From assembly GCA_019914945.1 (NCBI GenBank), contig CM034105.1:4960001-5024000 (forward strand): a stretch of DNA of 64,000 nt. Direction: 5' to 3'. Positions 26,939 through 39,399 of the stretch are shown here, in pieces. The notes beneath the pieces are model-generated. The model was not told the DNA's origin. It worked only from the letters and a program-made list of their open reading frames with translations, and did not search any database. The position numbers and the translations under genes are program-made. Source of the stretch: Typha latifolia. Taxonomy: Eukaryota; Streptophyta; Magnoliopsida; Poales; Typhaceae. Within the stretch, counting starts at the first letter, position 1; every line of letters starts with the position of its first letter.

Positions 26939-28855
26939 ATGGCCATCGCGACGAGCATGAGCGGCGACGACGGCAAGGACTCGCATGAGCATGACCTCGT
27001 GATGCCCGGCTTTCGCTTCCACCCTACCGAGGAGGAGCTCATCGAGTTCTACCTGCGCCGCAAAGTCGAAGGCAAACGCTTCAATGTGGAGCTCATCACC
27101 TTCCTCGATCTCTACCGCTATGATCCATGGGAGCTTCCCGGTTTGATTCCCTCCCTCCTTTCCTCTTTTTTTATTTTTATTTTTATTTTTATTTTTCTTC
27201 CTACATGTGGCCAAAATTTGTAGAAAAATTAGGATTGTTGATCTTTCCTCAATTTGCTTTGTTTGCTGTTGTTATACATGGACTACTTGAAATAGCATTG
27301 GCGGCGATAGGCGAGAAGGAGTGGTTCTTTTATGTTCCTAGGGATAGAAAATATAGGAACGGCGACCGGCCGAACCGAGTAACTGCGTCGGGGTATTGGA
27401 AGGCCACCGGAGCCGACCGGATGATTCGGGCGGAGAACAACCGGTCCATCGGGTTGAAGAAGACGCTGGTCTTCTACTCAGGGAAAGCTCCCAAAGGCAT
27501 CAGGTCTAGTTGGATCATGAACGAGTACCGCCTTCCGCATGGCGAAGCAGATCGGTATCAGAAGGTATTAATTCTTATACAATTTATGCATCTCTTTTTC
27601 TTTCTTTCTTTCTTTTGTAGGTAGATAGATCTGAAGGCATGATCCATAACAAATTAAATTTAGCAGTATATATATATTTATATATATGTTAACTAACCTC
27701 TTCTCTTCCCAATCTCTCTTTCTTCCAGCCCCTTCAAAATTATAATCTGATCTCTCTTGTTCTTTGTTCCGAAAATTTTGGGATTAGTGCTTTGTTTTAA
27801 CGAGTTCTAGGAGTTAGGGTTTTGCTTCTTGGCGTAGTTAATTTCTGGTTTCTCTACCAGATCAATCAAATCTCGTTAGAAATTAATTAAATTGTTCGCC
27901 CTTTGCTCTTCTACTTCTTTCTGTTTGTTCCTAATTATGGGATATGTTTCTTAAACTCTTCTCTCTATGCTTCTTTTCTTCTACTTCTTATATTATCCCT
28001 GGAGGTGTGCGAATTATACGTGAACTTTTCGAGTATTATTTCTTGTGAAATTCTCCTCTCCTCTCCACTCCACTCCTAAATTTCTTCTTCTTTTTCCCTC
28101 TTATTCTAGTGGCTTTCGATTGTTATACTTCTCTATATGATATAGAGATCACTAACCATCTCACTGTAGAAGATCAAATGAGCAGATCAATCTCTCAATC
28201 CTTACCAAAATCTCATATATTTATATATTTGCTGCAGGCTGAGATCTCCCTCTGCCGAGTCTACAAAAGAGCCGGCGTTGAGGACCACTGCCAACTCCCT
28301 AGCACACTAGCTACAAAGCCATCCTCCTCCAAAGCAACCGCAACTGAGAAGAAGCACGGTTCGTCGTCGTCGTCTCCCTACCCGGCGGCGAGCTTCCAAG
28401 CATTCCAAGGAGATTGTTCGTCATCGTCTGCGATAGAGAAAGCGCGCAAAGCAAACGTCGATCTAAGCAATCCTAACATGTCGACGGCTATACTACCTAA
28501 GCCCGCCGTCTACGGATCGACCGCCTCGGTTGCATCCTTGAGCTCAACTACATCAACCGAAGAAGACGGCACGTCACTCTACCACCACTCGAAGAACACT
28601 GGTAGTGCTTTGCCCTCCTCTTACTCCCTCCTCAACTTAACCACTTCCTCCATGGCCTCCACCCCGATTGATGAGCTAAGTAGGTTAGTAGGATACAACC
28701 AGACCTACATCAACCAACCCAGCCAATTCCTCCCATTGCCGCCGCAAAACCAACTGCTTAACACGCTGCCGATCACGTTGTCGACCATTTCAGACAAGCT
28801 TTGGGAGTGGAATCCTCTTCCAGATGCAGGAAGGGACTACTCTAGTTTCAAGTGA
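26939..28855 (+). CDS. NAC035: NAC domain transcription factor, NAC035/LOV1-like, 3 exons, 362 aa
   Basis: Exons 26939-27140, 27296-27564 and 28238-28855 join in frame (1089 nt) with the two conserved NAC intron positions. All five DNA-binding subdomains are present in order: [18 protein letters not shown] (from about residue 23); [60 protein letters not shown] and [26 protein letters not shown], split by intron 2. The wording of subdomains A and B and the [16 protein letters not shown] segment are those of the Arabidopsis NAC035/LOV1 group, associated with flowering time and cold response. The C-terminal half is Ser/Thr-rich, as in activation regions, and ends with a conserved-looking LWEWNPLPD motif. 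Nuclear action is expected. The family is certain, the subgroup probable. Confidence 0.93.
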
Positions 28856-28859
28856 TCAT

Positions 28860-30110
28860 CAACATAAGGACTTATATAAAATGTACGCATCTGGACTATA
28901 TATTGATGTGGGTAAGAACATAGGTATGTGGTTTGATTAACCTTTCTATCCATTTACTTAGCTAGTGTACGTGTTGCCCCTTGTCTGAATTAATTATGTT
29001 CTTGGATCCGCTGGTATGTCTGTTCTTTAATTTTTAAAGAGAGAAAGAAATCGTACGTACACTTGGTCTCAGTTAGCTTCTGGCTTTCACTGTTTGACTT
29101 CTGAACATGAAATAATGAGTCCACGATTGGAAGAAGACTTGCAGAGATTGATGTCAGGGAAGGAGGAGATCTAAGTACCACAGCAGTCATGTGAATGTCT
29201 TTTGTTTGCATGGTGGGACTGACCAACCCAACGGAAGCATCTTTGTTTATCTGAAGGTATAAATATATATGATATATCTAGTGACTGATATTTTGATCTA
29301 GTGCTAGAAAGGTTATCAGATCAATTTTATGAGTGCTCCTTTTCTCTCTCTTTTTTACTCGTGTTCTTTTTTATGTAGCTTATCCTTTTGGAGTTGTGAT
29401 GGTGTTGCCTTATTTGGGCAGTCATAGTAGAAGATGAAGTCTATATAGTAGGCTAATAGTTCTGCGCATGCACTACAAGTGTACAAAAAAAATTTTAGCT
29501 GGTCCATATTTTCTTCCAAAGAAATTAAGCATGGTGCACCCTATCAAGAAAGATCGCAAGTTTATAGGATAGCGAGTGCCACAATCTCCACTCATTTCTT
29601 TAGGCCCACTTCATATTGCACGCCATAGAGAAGTCTCACAACATGACCAAGTCCATTAGCTGTAATTTCCATATCCTTGTAAGATATATGCGAGTGATTC
29701 TATGTATAGGTTTACAGACTAAGGCTTAGGTTTCAGGTTGACTTTTGACTGTAATGTCTATCATATCCCAGTTCCAGTGAGAATATATATATATATATAT
29801 GCATGTCAAATTTGGCATTAAGTTGCATTCTGGCATTTGTTAGTGGGTTCAAATAGAGTAGGAATTTGTCTCTCCTCTTTCCTTTTTTCTTTCTTTCAAA
29901 TTAGTCGACCTGGATTTCTTAGTTTAGTTTGTTTCAGGGAGCTAACAAACTGCAATAATTGATCAATGGCTTTTATAAATAATTCAGTCATTCATAGGCC
30001 ATAGACTGAACAGTGGGGTAAACCCTCTGACCTAATGGGCGTATTCTAGCTTTTGCCTTTTCGAAGTTCGAGTCATGCCATGCCATGCCATGATTTCCTT
30101 CCACCCAGGA
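28860..30110. other. NAC 3' flank and spacer
   Basis: The first part should carry the NAC 3'UTR. The rest is AT-rich with a short (TA)n at about 29,785-29,800 and no coding region. Recognisable similarity to the NYN 3' flank begins at about 30,110. Confidence 0.5.
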
Positions 30111-33100
30111 AGAGATGAGATCCAGAATCAATTCTGGTAAACAACATTTTAGGAGAGAGAAATGTGAGCAAATGAAACAGGACATTACATGCAGAAGTTT
30201 AATTCTCTAATGAGATGTTTGGATGGGAAACATATCTTTCTTCTAACAAAAAAGATCTCTGTTTCACAAATACGAAGAAAAGAAAAAGAATTATGTTAAC
30301 CGCATTTAAAGACCCACCAGTAAAGTTGGAACATGAGAGTTGTTACCCATTGCTGGATGGATGTTCCTCCATGAAGATAAATTTAAGAACATGCTCTCTG
30401 TGATCCACTTGTGCTCTTCCTCCTCTATAACTTGATCAATTGTTGATCTTTACAAGGATGCCGATGGTCCTGATGATATAATCATCACTTCATCAATTCT
30501 TACGTTTGTTAGTCCATTGTAAAAACCAAGCTACGTAGATTCGTCTTCAGATAGCTTCCTCTTAAGATTCTCCAATGCAGCAACAACTTCAGGACCCAGG
30601 TTATGCTGGAGTAGTTTTCCTTGCACCGAAGTCGACCTGTCAGTTCAGGGAACAAATTGAAAATAGAAGTATCTTTAATGAGTAACTGCAGAGAGATCCA
30701 CCAACTTTTATTTAGCAGTTCAACAGCAAGAAAAAGATTTTGAGTAAATCGTGGTCTGAAGCATAAAAGTCTATACTGCTTTAGTTAATAACAGTTTAAA
30801 CAAGCATGCAGAAAGTAGTCCCGAGACTTTAGATCAATCTCTTAGCAGTTATATGAATTCTATGTTAAGGAATAATGTTAGATCAATCTAAAGAGCAAAA
30901 GTAATGGAAAATATGATATTTTATTCTAGAGGATAAGTAAGCAGAGGAGGAAAAAATGATACTTGCATGGCTCAAAACAACCATGCCTTCCCTATCTCTG
31001 AGAACTTAATTTTTTTTTTTTTTAAGTAATGGAATAGAGCAAGAGGGTGCAGACTTGAAACTCATCTTTTGATGGATACTTACCTAGCACTGAGACTCAT
31101 CTGTTGACAGCTAGTTACCTAGCTTCCAATCATCCAGACTACTTGCATGTCCCGTGTGATCACAAATTGAAGCTGAAAGTATCAGCCCAGCTGCTTTCAA
31201 TTGCAAGGCATATTGATAAAGGATAAGTGCAATTCTAGTCTTAAGGACTTTGATCTTATTGTCTACTCAACTTCCATAGAGAATGAAAACGAGCATGATC
31301 AGACATTTCTTGTTGCCACATTAGAGATCTGCTCCATCTACCCTATTTTCATATATGGCGTGTTGAAGAAACATTGTTCGAGAAAGTAATCTAACTGTGT
31401 TCATTAAGTATGTTTAGAGACATTATATGAGAAAATAATCACGATGTTGTAGCGAGGAGAGGAAATAATCTAATCTGTGTTCATTATGTGCTGAAACTCC
31501 TTTCCTGAAGCCTTTGTCTACAAGTAAATAATTGTAATGTAGATGAAAATAACAACATGAGATTACAAGTAACTAATTGTCACTAGCAACAAGTTCTTAC
31601 GAAATTATGATACTGAAACACAGACTTGAACACGTGGAGGATGAGGAGAAAACAGACAGGGTGAACATGCATGAATCACTCAATCATCTTATATGAGAGG
31701 TAGAATCAGATCAATGTTTTGTGAGGCAATGTAAAAAATTTATGGAATGGAAACAAAGTTACAATGGATCTGTAAAAAGCACTAGACTAGGGAAAAAATT
31801 TAAGGACGTAAAACAGGTTTTACCATTATACATCTATGATGCCACTGAAAAATGAAAACATGGCTAGAGCAAGTAATTTATAAATATACAACACAGTTTT
31901 AATGGCAAACTTGGCAGCTCTCATCTTCATGAATAGCTAAAACTCAAAGTATAGATTGACATTTTGATGCCATAATCAGCAATTCTTTAAACTAGATAGC
32001 TACTTCTTAAATGCAGGAGGCGTTTAATCTTGGGCCAAATCAGTGCTGTACAAATTATATCCCAAATCAAAATAGGGAAAGCTGTAACAAAGTCATAATT
32101 GTTGAGTAATCTTTCCATTTATTCAGGAGAAAATGAGGATGGACAAACTAGATGAAATGGAGGAGATTTGAGTGAACGGAAAGTAAAAAAAACCATTGCT
32201 AAGGAATTAATTCAAAAAAAAAAATCTATAAAGAAAGTTAGAAATTCTACCTTTCTCACGACTACCATAGACAATAACAACAAAAAAGACCGCAGCAACA
32301 ACCAAGCTTTAGTCCCAACTATTTGGTTTGGCTATATGAATTTGTTTTCCATTCACCTCTATTTAGTGCAATGGTTTGCGTCAATCAAACACTACATATC
32401 ATTGCAAACAAATTTATCAACCTTAGTTTTGGTCTTCGCCTCCTCCCAATAGAATCTTCCATTTAAATGAAGTCGCCGCTTCATTTTAGTGCACAACACA
32501 CATTTTCATGGGATATAAACCCTCTTAATCCATCCTCACATAACTTATTCTCTATAGTTGATACCTTATATTTCGGCAAATATTTTCATTCTTTGTTCTA
32601 ATGTTCTTTTAACACCACTCATCTGCCTTAAATTCCTCTTGATGACACTCAACCTTCAAATATATTGTTCTCTAGTTGCACAAAAGTTATCATACCATCA
32701 AAGCCTTGTAAATATATTATAATTCATCTGACAAAAAATCTCCAGAAAAATCTGATACAGGCCACAATCATAGGTACAGAAAAAATAGACTCAGGAAAAA
32801 TAAGACTGATGAAAAGATTACACCTTCAACAAACACCACCGGACTTCACATCTTCTATCTAAAGCATTAATCTAAACAGGTTTTACCAATGAAATCAATT
32901 AACCTCAAAAAGTTAAGTTATACTCTGAGCACATTAGTATCAACCATCTTTCAAATTATTTTGAAGTAAGCAATTTATTGAAAGTTGATTAAAAGGATCT
33001 GTTAAGGTTACTTTAAGATGATATAAATATACACTGATGTACATCGTTCATGCCTCGTAATCATTAGAGGTGGGATAGAGAATTGTGAAAACAAGGCAGG

Positions 33101-34355
33101 TAGAGGAAGGAGTTTGATGTGGCTCCACATCATGCCATAGGAACAGGGGACATGTAGTTGTCAGCACAGAGATACATGGAATAAGCCCTTTAAGCTCACT
33201 GGTTTCTAGCTAGATTTGTAACAGACTAACATGTTCCTCCATCAGAAAGATGCATTGAATTGCTAAGGTAGAATATATACTGGGAAGACTCTTAGCCTAA
33301 GCCAAAGCCTCTAAGATCTTATATATGAAATATGCTATAATAAGACCTGTAAAGTCATTGGCAGAGGAGCACTGGCCTACAGATATCTACATAAAATCAC
33401 CAAGAACTATATTATCTTAGCTTATGAAGAAAACAATTTGTAAAACAATTTATGCATATACACCAATACTGGAGAGGTCAACTCACCTCTGAAACTAATG
33501 CTTTGCAGCTCCAGACATAAACACCCTAGGAAGTGTGAAATGTGAAGTTAATTACCAACAAAAATTCCAAAAACAACTGGCTATTATAAAATCGTCTTGT
33601 GTCCTAAAATAAGGAATAAAACAAGATACAACTACATTGACTGAGGTTTCTTATGGTTATATGATGCATATGTGTGACCTTCAAGCTTATTAGGTTTATG
33701 GGCATCATAGGAGCACAAGCATGTGTGCATGAGGTTACATGAACATGGAATTGGACATGCATATTATTTGGCCACAGAAAGATGATAAATGCTTTGTTAT
33801 TGTGCTGGAAAAGAAGAAAAGCTACTGAACTCACATAACTGAAAATAACTGCAATCTTTTGGCGAAGTACTAAGATTACTGATTTACATGTATGATGAAT
33901 AGATGGCCTCATATAACTGTGACACTGTCAAACACGACTAATCAGAAACTTCTGAAAACTACACATCACTACCTGACAGAAAGGGTCCTGAGAAATGCAG
34001 CGCCATGAACTTAAGACATATTTACATTCTTAAAAAAAGGTTTAGCCATCTATAATAAGACACACAAAACATTCTAGATAGGCATATTACGTGGACATGT
34101 TATCAGTATATTTGAAGGCAATAAAGTTTGTAATCTGTCTACCAAACAACTAGCGAAGTACATACTGCAAACATGATATAACTATTGTCTTACCCGGCAA
34201 AACTTTACTTGTGAGTAATCCCAGACATCATAGATCAAACACCGCCACAACTTTTACCTATGTATAGCTTGCAAACATGACACCATAAGTTGGTCTTAAG
34301 AAAGCTTCGGAAACTGACACCTAAGATTTTAAGGAAGTGAAGATGAACTAACATC
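30110..34355 (-). pseudogene. Inverted, truncated duplicate of the NYN-domain gene (pseudogene)
   Basis: Read on the minus strand this repeats the NYN gene from intron 3 to about 450 bp past its stop. Exon 4 copy: 34,194-34,259, 66 nt instead of 70 (frameshift), with a TAA in frame within AAGTAAAG and the acceptor CAG changed to CAT. Exon 5 and all but the last three bases of exon 6 are deleted: the exon 4 donor region is joined near 34,170-34,190 to GCA plus the intron 6 donor. Exon 7 copy, 33,487-33,525, is intact at 39 nt. Exon 8 copy, 31,475-31,517, lacks 4 nt, and its donor GT has become AT; part of this junction is repeated at about 31,383-31,424. Exon 9 copy, 30,531-30,636, keeps its 106-nt length and a TAG stop. 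Exons 1-3 are absent. It cannot make a NYN protein. Confidence 0.92.
32265..32640 (-). mobile_element. RTE LINE 3' end shared with the intact NYN gene intron
   Basis: The complement of 32,280-32,345 reads AGTTGGGACTAAAGC then a (TTG)n-like tail, and the complement of 32,440-32,640 matches the source LINE segment at about 13,030-13,310. Its presence in both copies at the same intron position shows that it was carried along by the duplication. Confidence 0.75.
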
Positions 34356-34359
34356 AATT

Positions 34360-35046
34360 ATGTACACTGAACATTATATTTAATAGAAACTACATATTAG
34401 AAGAAAATTTACCAGATAAACAGAATTTATCAAAACTAAAGAAAAAATATAGCAAGGTAAAGCAAGTAACTAAACTATCATGTATATGCAATCATATGAA
34501 AAGATCAGAACAGAGGAGAATGGATGACACACAAACCATCATTGGTGATAGTTTATCTTATTATATTACCAAACTTACACTAATCCCACAAAAGGAAAAC
34601 AGACAACAAATTGATATAGTTTTGACACTCATTTCTATAGAAATAACTTAAGTCACTCAATATAGACTTTGGACTTATTGTCTATATGTGCCAGGATTTA
34701 ACTAAAACTGAAATATCTTGAAGCTATATCTGCAATACACTTTCTTGAGTACCATTACTGGTAATCAACACTAGCAAGAATTCAAGCTCCAACTCTGGAA
34801 TCATTATCTGCACAAAATCAGAACTTGGGGAAATTAGTATCATATGTTGAGAAACGAGAAGTTGCATATTTCATGGGGACAGAACAAAATCAAACCTTGA
34901 ATGGTTATCTCTATCAGCAACCAAGCGGAGCACAGAATCAGAAGCATAAGAAAAACCTGACAGAGTGGGAGATTTAATAAGAGAATAATTTTATATAAAA
35001 TGGTTTAATTAATGAATTGATAATGATATAGTTTGATATACCATTT
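34360..35046. other. 3' flank of the FGAM synthase gene
   Basis: AT-rich DNA between the FGAM synthase stop and the duplicated NYN segment; it should carry the 3'UTR and polyadenylation region of the synthase. No gene is seen. Confidence 0.5.
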
Positions 35047-38000
35047 TTATGAGCACCATTCCCGAGCATTTTGAAACATACGTAACCATGGACTTGGGCC
35101 TTTCTTCTCGACTTCCCATAACTTGGGATACCATGGGAACTGCCACATCATGAAGCAACGTTCTGGATGGGGCATCATAGCAAGGTGCCTTCCATTGGGA
35201 GAACAAAGGGCTGCAATCCCCAAAGGTGAACCATTTGGATTAAACGGATAGACCTCAGTTACGTTACTCTCATCATCACAATATCGCAGAGGGGCCAAAT
35301 TAGACTTAAGAACACGATCTAGAATACCATCATCAGGAAAGTATGCTCTTCCCTCACCATGAGCAGCCCAAACACCCAATGTAGAGCCCTCCATACCTTT
35401 AAACATTATAGCTGGAGAATCCCCTATGGTCACACTAGTAAACCGACACTCGAATCGACCAGACTCATTATGAATGAACCTTGGCTGAGACATATCACCT
35501 CCCACACCAAGAGAACCTCCGACATCAGCTCCAGGAACCCATCCAAGAAGAGCCATGAGTTGACACCCATTACAAACTCCAAGGCTGAAAGTGTCTGGCC
35601 TATTGTAGAACTCTTGAAATTGCTCTAGGAGGGGCTGATTGAACCTTATAGATGCTGACCAACCTTTTGCTGAATCCAAAACGTCGGCATAGCTAAAACC
35701 ACCAACAAATGCAATCCCACGGAATTCATTTAATGAAATGTTTCCACTCAGAAGGTCAGACATCGTAACATCCCAGGTTTCAAAACCAGCAGCATAGAAT
35801 GCTGCAGACATCTCCCGGTCCCCATTGCTCCCCTCCTCGCGAATGATGGCTATCTTTGGCTTCAAAGATTCAGTCAGAAGTTTCTCATCAGTGAATCTGG
35901 GAGAAAAAGATAATGACCACAAAGGTGATTGTCTGCTCTTTAAGCCTTCTTTCTCAAGCATGACACAAGATGCAAGCCTTTGGAGGCCCTCAAGCTGAAA
36001 ACTAGTCTCCTCCCATAAGTCTCTAAGGCAAGAAGTCTCCTCCTTCAGGTGCAGATCTCCATCAACGAAGAACTCTATGGTTGGTGATGCAGTAACCTCT
36101 CCAATTATGTCACTCAAAATGCCTAATGCCTTGAGCTTTTGCCTCACAATGTCAAGGTCTTTTGAATGGACCTCAAGAACAAGACCAAGCTCTTCAGCAA
36201 AGAGTGTTTGAAAAAGGCTATGACCTCTCGAGTTTAAGTTCAACTTCACACCACAATTCCCAGCAAATGCCATTTCAAGAATACAAACAATAAGGCCTCC
36301 ATCACTAATATCATGGCCGGCAGAAATCAGGCGTTCACTAAGCAGTTCCTGAACAGCTTCAAAGACATTCTTCAGGTAAGGTACATCATCTAGATCAGGG
36401 CAATCATTACCAACTTGGTCAAAAGCCTGAGCAAGTGCAGAACCACCTAAACGACGCTTTCCTTTAGCTAAGTCAATGTGCAACAGAACACCATCACTTC
36501 CAAGCTTCAAGTCTGGAGTAACTGTTAATGTTATATCAGGACAGGTGACATAAGCACTGATGACCAGATTTCCCGGAGCCTTGACAACCTCACCACCTGC
36601 ATGAGCTGCCATAGAGAGACTGTCCTTTCCCCCATCAATAGCTATACCCAGTTCAATCATGGATTCTGACAGTGAGATTGCAGCATCATACATAGCTGCA
36701 CCTTCACCATCAAGTTTCGCAGCATACATCCAGTTACCACTGGCTTTGACATCAGCAAGAGATGTCACTTTGGCCCAGACTAGATTGGTCAAAGCTTCCC
36801 CAACAGCCAATCTTGCCATCGATTTTGGGTTAAGCAGACCCTTTATTGGTTGTTCGCCTATGGCACATGCACCACCAGTCAGATCCGTGTAAGTTTGGGC
36901 AATGACAGCAACATCAGAAAGTGGAAGTTGCAGAGGCCCCACTGTTTGTTGTTGTGCTATGAGACCTGTTACGCACCTGTCAACTTTTGTAGTCAAGAAA
37001 CGTTTTGAACATACTGAAGGAAGCTTCAGAACCCTCTTCAAAGCATCTATTAATGTAGTCCCAGGTGCAATGTCCAGTGGCTCTAATATTGGGGAAAACC
37101 TCTTGAATTCAAAGGACTTTTGAGGCATATCTCCAAGCACTTTCTCAAGTTCAAGATCCTCAATTGGGGATGGAAGAGGGACCCCATTTGACTTACAATG
37201 CTCCACAGCAGAACTGTCAATTAAAACAATCCGTCCACTGCCACTGATTGTACCAATAACAGCTACTGAAACCCTTTCTCTCTCACAGATTGATTGCAAC
37301 AATTTCCTGCTTTCAGGTTTCACTAATAAAGCGTCTTGTTCCTGATACTCAGCGCCCCAAATTTCTAAGACTGACAAGGTCTGATCACCAAGAACTATGG
37401 AACGGATATCAATTTCAGCTCCCTTGGGATAGATAATTTCCTTAACGACATTGCAATTTCCTCCAGCTCCCTGGTCATGAATACTGATGATAGGATTGTT
37501 CTCTCCCATTTCAGCACATGCACGCACCACACGGTACAGCTTTTGTGCCATCTCAGCATCTCCCCTCTGCACAGCATTGAAATCTAGGTCTGCATCATTT
37601 TGACCACTGACCATGCTTGAGGCAGCACCACCTCCCATCCCAATCCTATATGCTGGACCTCCTATCTTCACGACTAGCATCCCCACATCTGGTTCACCTT
37701 TTGTTATATGTGCATGGTCAATCTGCCCAATTCCTGCACTAAACATTATTGGTTTCAGCCACTCACGCCGTTCTCCACTTGGCAACCTCATCCCAAAAGT
37801 CCTAGTATAGCCTTGAATCAATGGTTCCCCAAACTTGTTCCCATAGTCAGATGCGCCATCACTAGCATCAACTAAAATCTGCAGAGGAGGGGCTAAGTTT
37901 GATGGATATACAAAAGATGTATCCTCCCATGGGGCATATGACCCTTCCATGCGAAGGTTGCCAACACAGTAACCTGCAGTGGAGGCAACAACAAAGGATC

Positions 38001-39399
38001 CCCTTCCAGTTGCATGTGTATCCCTAATGCGACCTCCAGCACCTGTCTCTGCCCCAGGGTAAGGAGCCACAGCACATGGAAAATTGTGAGTCTCTGCCGT
38101 AAACAGAATGTCAAGCTCACGCATAAATTGGCACAATGGAGAGGTTGAACCAGGTACCAATGGTCGCAACTGATTTACTGGGTATCCCTTGATTGCACTT
38201 GAGTTGTCCTTGAAGCCTATGACAGAATTATTGGGATTCACTTTCAAAGTGCTCTTTACAAGCTGCATCAATGTCTTATTCATAGTTTCCCCATCGATAA
38301 CAAGTTTTCCATTGAAAAACCAATGTCTGCTGTGCTCACTGTTAGATTGTGCAATGTCAAATAGTTCAACAGTTGTTGGATTGCGTTTGATGTCATCCTT
38401 AAACAGATTGGTGTAGTACTGAATATCTTGCTCATCAAATGCAAGACCCATCTTTGTGTTTATTTCTTCCAATGCTTCCCTACCCCTTTCGATGACTGGA
38501 ACCATGCTCACAGCTTCAGGAACAACACTAGATTGAAAAGATGTGAGCTTGTGAGGATAGACACATTCGGTCATTCTATCATGAACCATAGCTGCAAAAT
38601 TATTAAGTTGGCTTTCATCTAATGGGCTGCTTCCAGGCTTGAGATACAAAAGATATCTTCTTGACCTCTCCAATCTGGTTACTTCTGTTAAAGAGCAAGC
38701 TTGGCAAATTGACACTGCATTCGCTGACCATGCTGTAGAAAATGACATGCGAGGACCAACCTCAATTAGCACAGAGAATGCACCTTTGGAGACCTCCTCT
38801 TCCAAGAAGCTCTCAGCCCGTAAATTCTCAGGCTCATAAGTCTCCTGTAGTAGCCACTTAAGTATTCCAAGCTTACCAGTAGACACTGCATCATTCAAAC
38901 CAATGTTGAAACATTGCTCAGTCTTTATATCAATGATATGAGGAGATATCTTTGCTTGAACCTGCCTCACTAGTTCAGCAGCTGCACTTTCCCGAATAAA
39001 CGGATGGCGATAGAAGTGAATAATTTCAGGGCTGTGTTCCAATGTGTCAGATTCTTCAGCTAATGGACTCTCCAACCCTCCGGAAACTACAGCTCTTGGA
39101 TTTGTCAACAACGGTATCCTTGGTTTTATATTTTTCCCAACAGATAAAACAGGAAGATGTCGGAGTCCAAAGCAGTGTTTAGTCACTCGAAATCTCCTTG
39201 AACTAAAAGTTCTTTGACAAAGAATGTTGGACCTTCGTGATCCCTACAATTGAACAGAAGCAGAACAATGAATAAAACATTTGCAGAAAACAGAGAAAGA
39301 TGAATAAAACAAAGAAATTACATGGTTTCTTACCCTATTAGTAGGAAAAGCTTGAAGCCGCAACAAATCAGTTGCCACATTTTCCCCAAGGGCAGCCAT
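35047..39399 (-). CDS. PUR4: Phosphoribosylformylglycinamidine synthase (FGAM synthase), plastid/mitochondrial type, 1420 aa
   Basis: Two coding exons: 39,334-39,399 (22 codons, beginning MAALGENVATDLL) and 35,047-39,243 (1399 codons with stop). It converts FGAR, glutamine and ATP to FGAM in de novo purine synthesis. The single large-type PurL shows an Arg/Ser-rich N-terminal transit region (about 1-75), an N-terminal domain with SFSTAWSANAVSICQAC, the linker and first AIRS-like half with AETHNFPCAVAPYPGAETG and GGRIRDTHATGRGS, the second half with GGKDSLSMAAH and SAGHDISDGGL, and a C-terminal class I glutaminase. The glutaminase nucleophile is Cys1246 in LGVCNGCQLM; His1382 and Glu1384 of MMPHPERC complete the triad. 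Length and order match plant enzymes. An initiator at 39,184-39,186 would be GTG and would lose the transit peptide, so the spliced start is preferred. Confidence 0.96.

Noticed and set aside
30110..34355. NYN duplicate as a source of antisense RNA against the intact gene
   Set aside because: Transcription continuing from FGAM synthase on the minus strand would give sense-oriented pseudogene RNA, not RNA complementary to the intact NYN mRNA; only opposite-strand transcription could do so, and no promoter for that is visible.
35359..38839. Plus-strand frames of 64-89 codons opposite FGAM synthase
   Set aside because: They are antisense shadows of a conserved 1398-codon exon.
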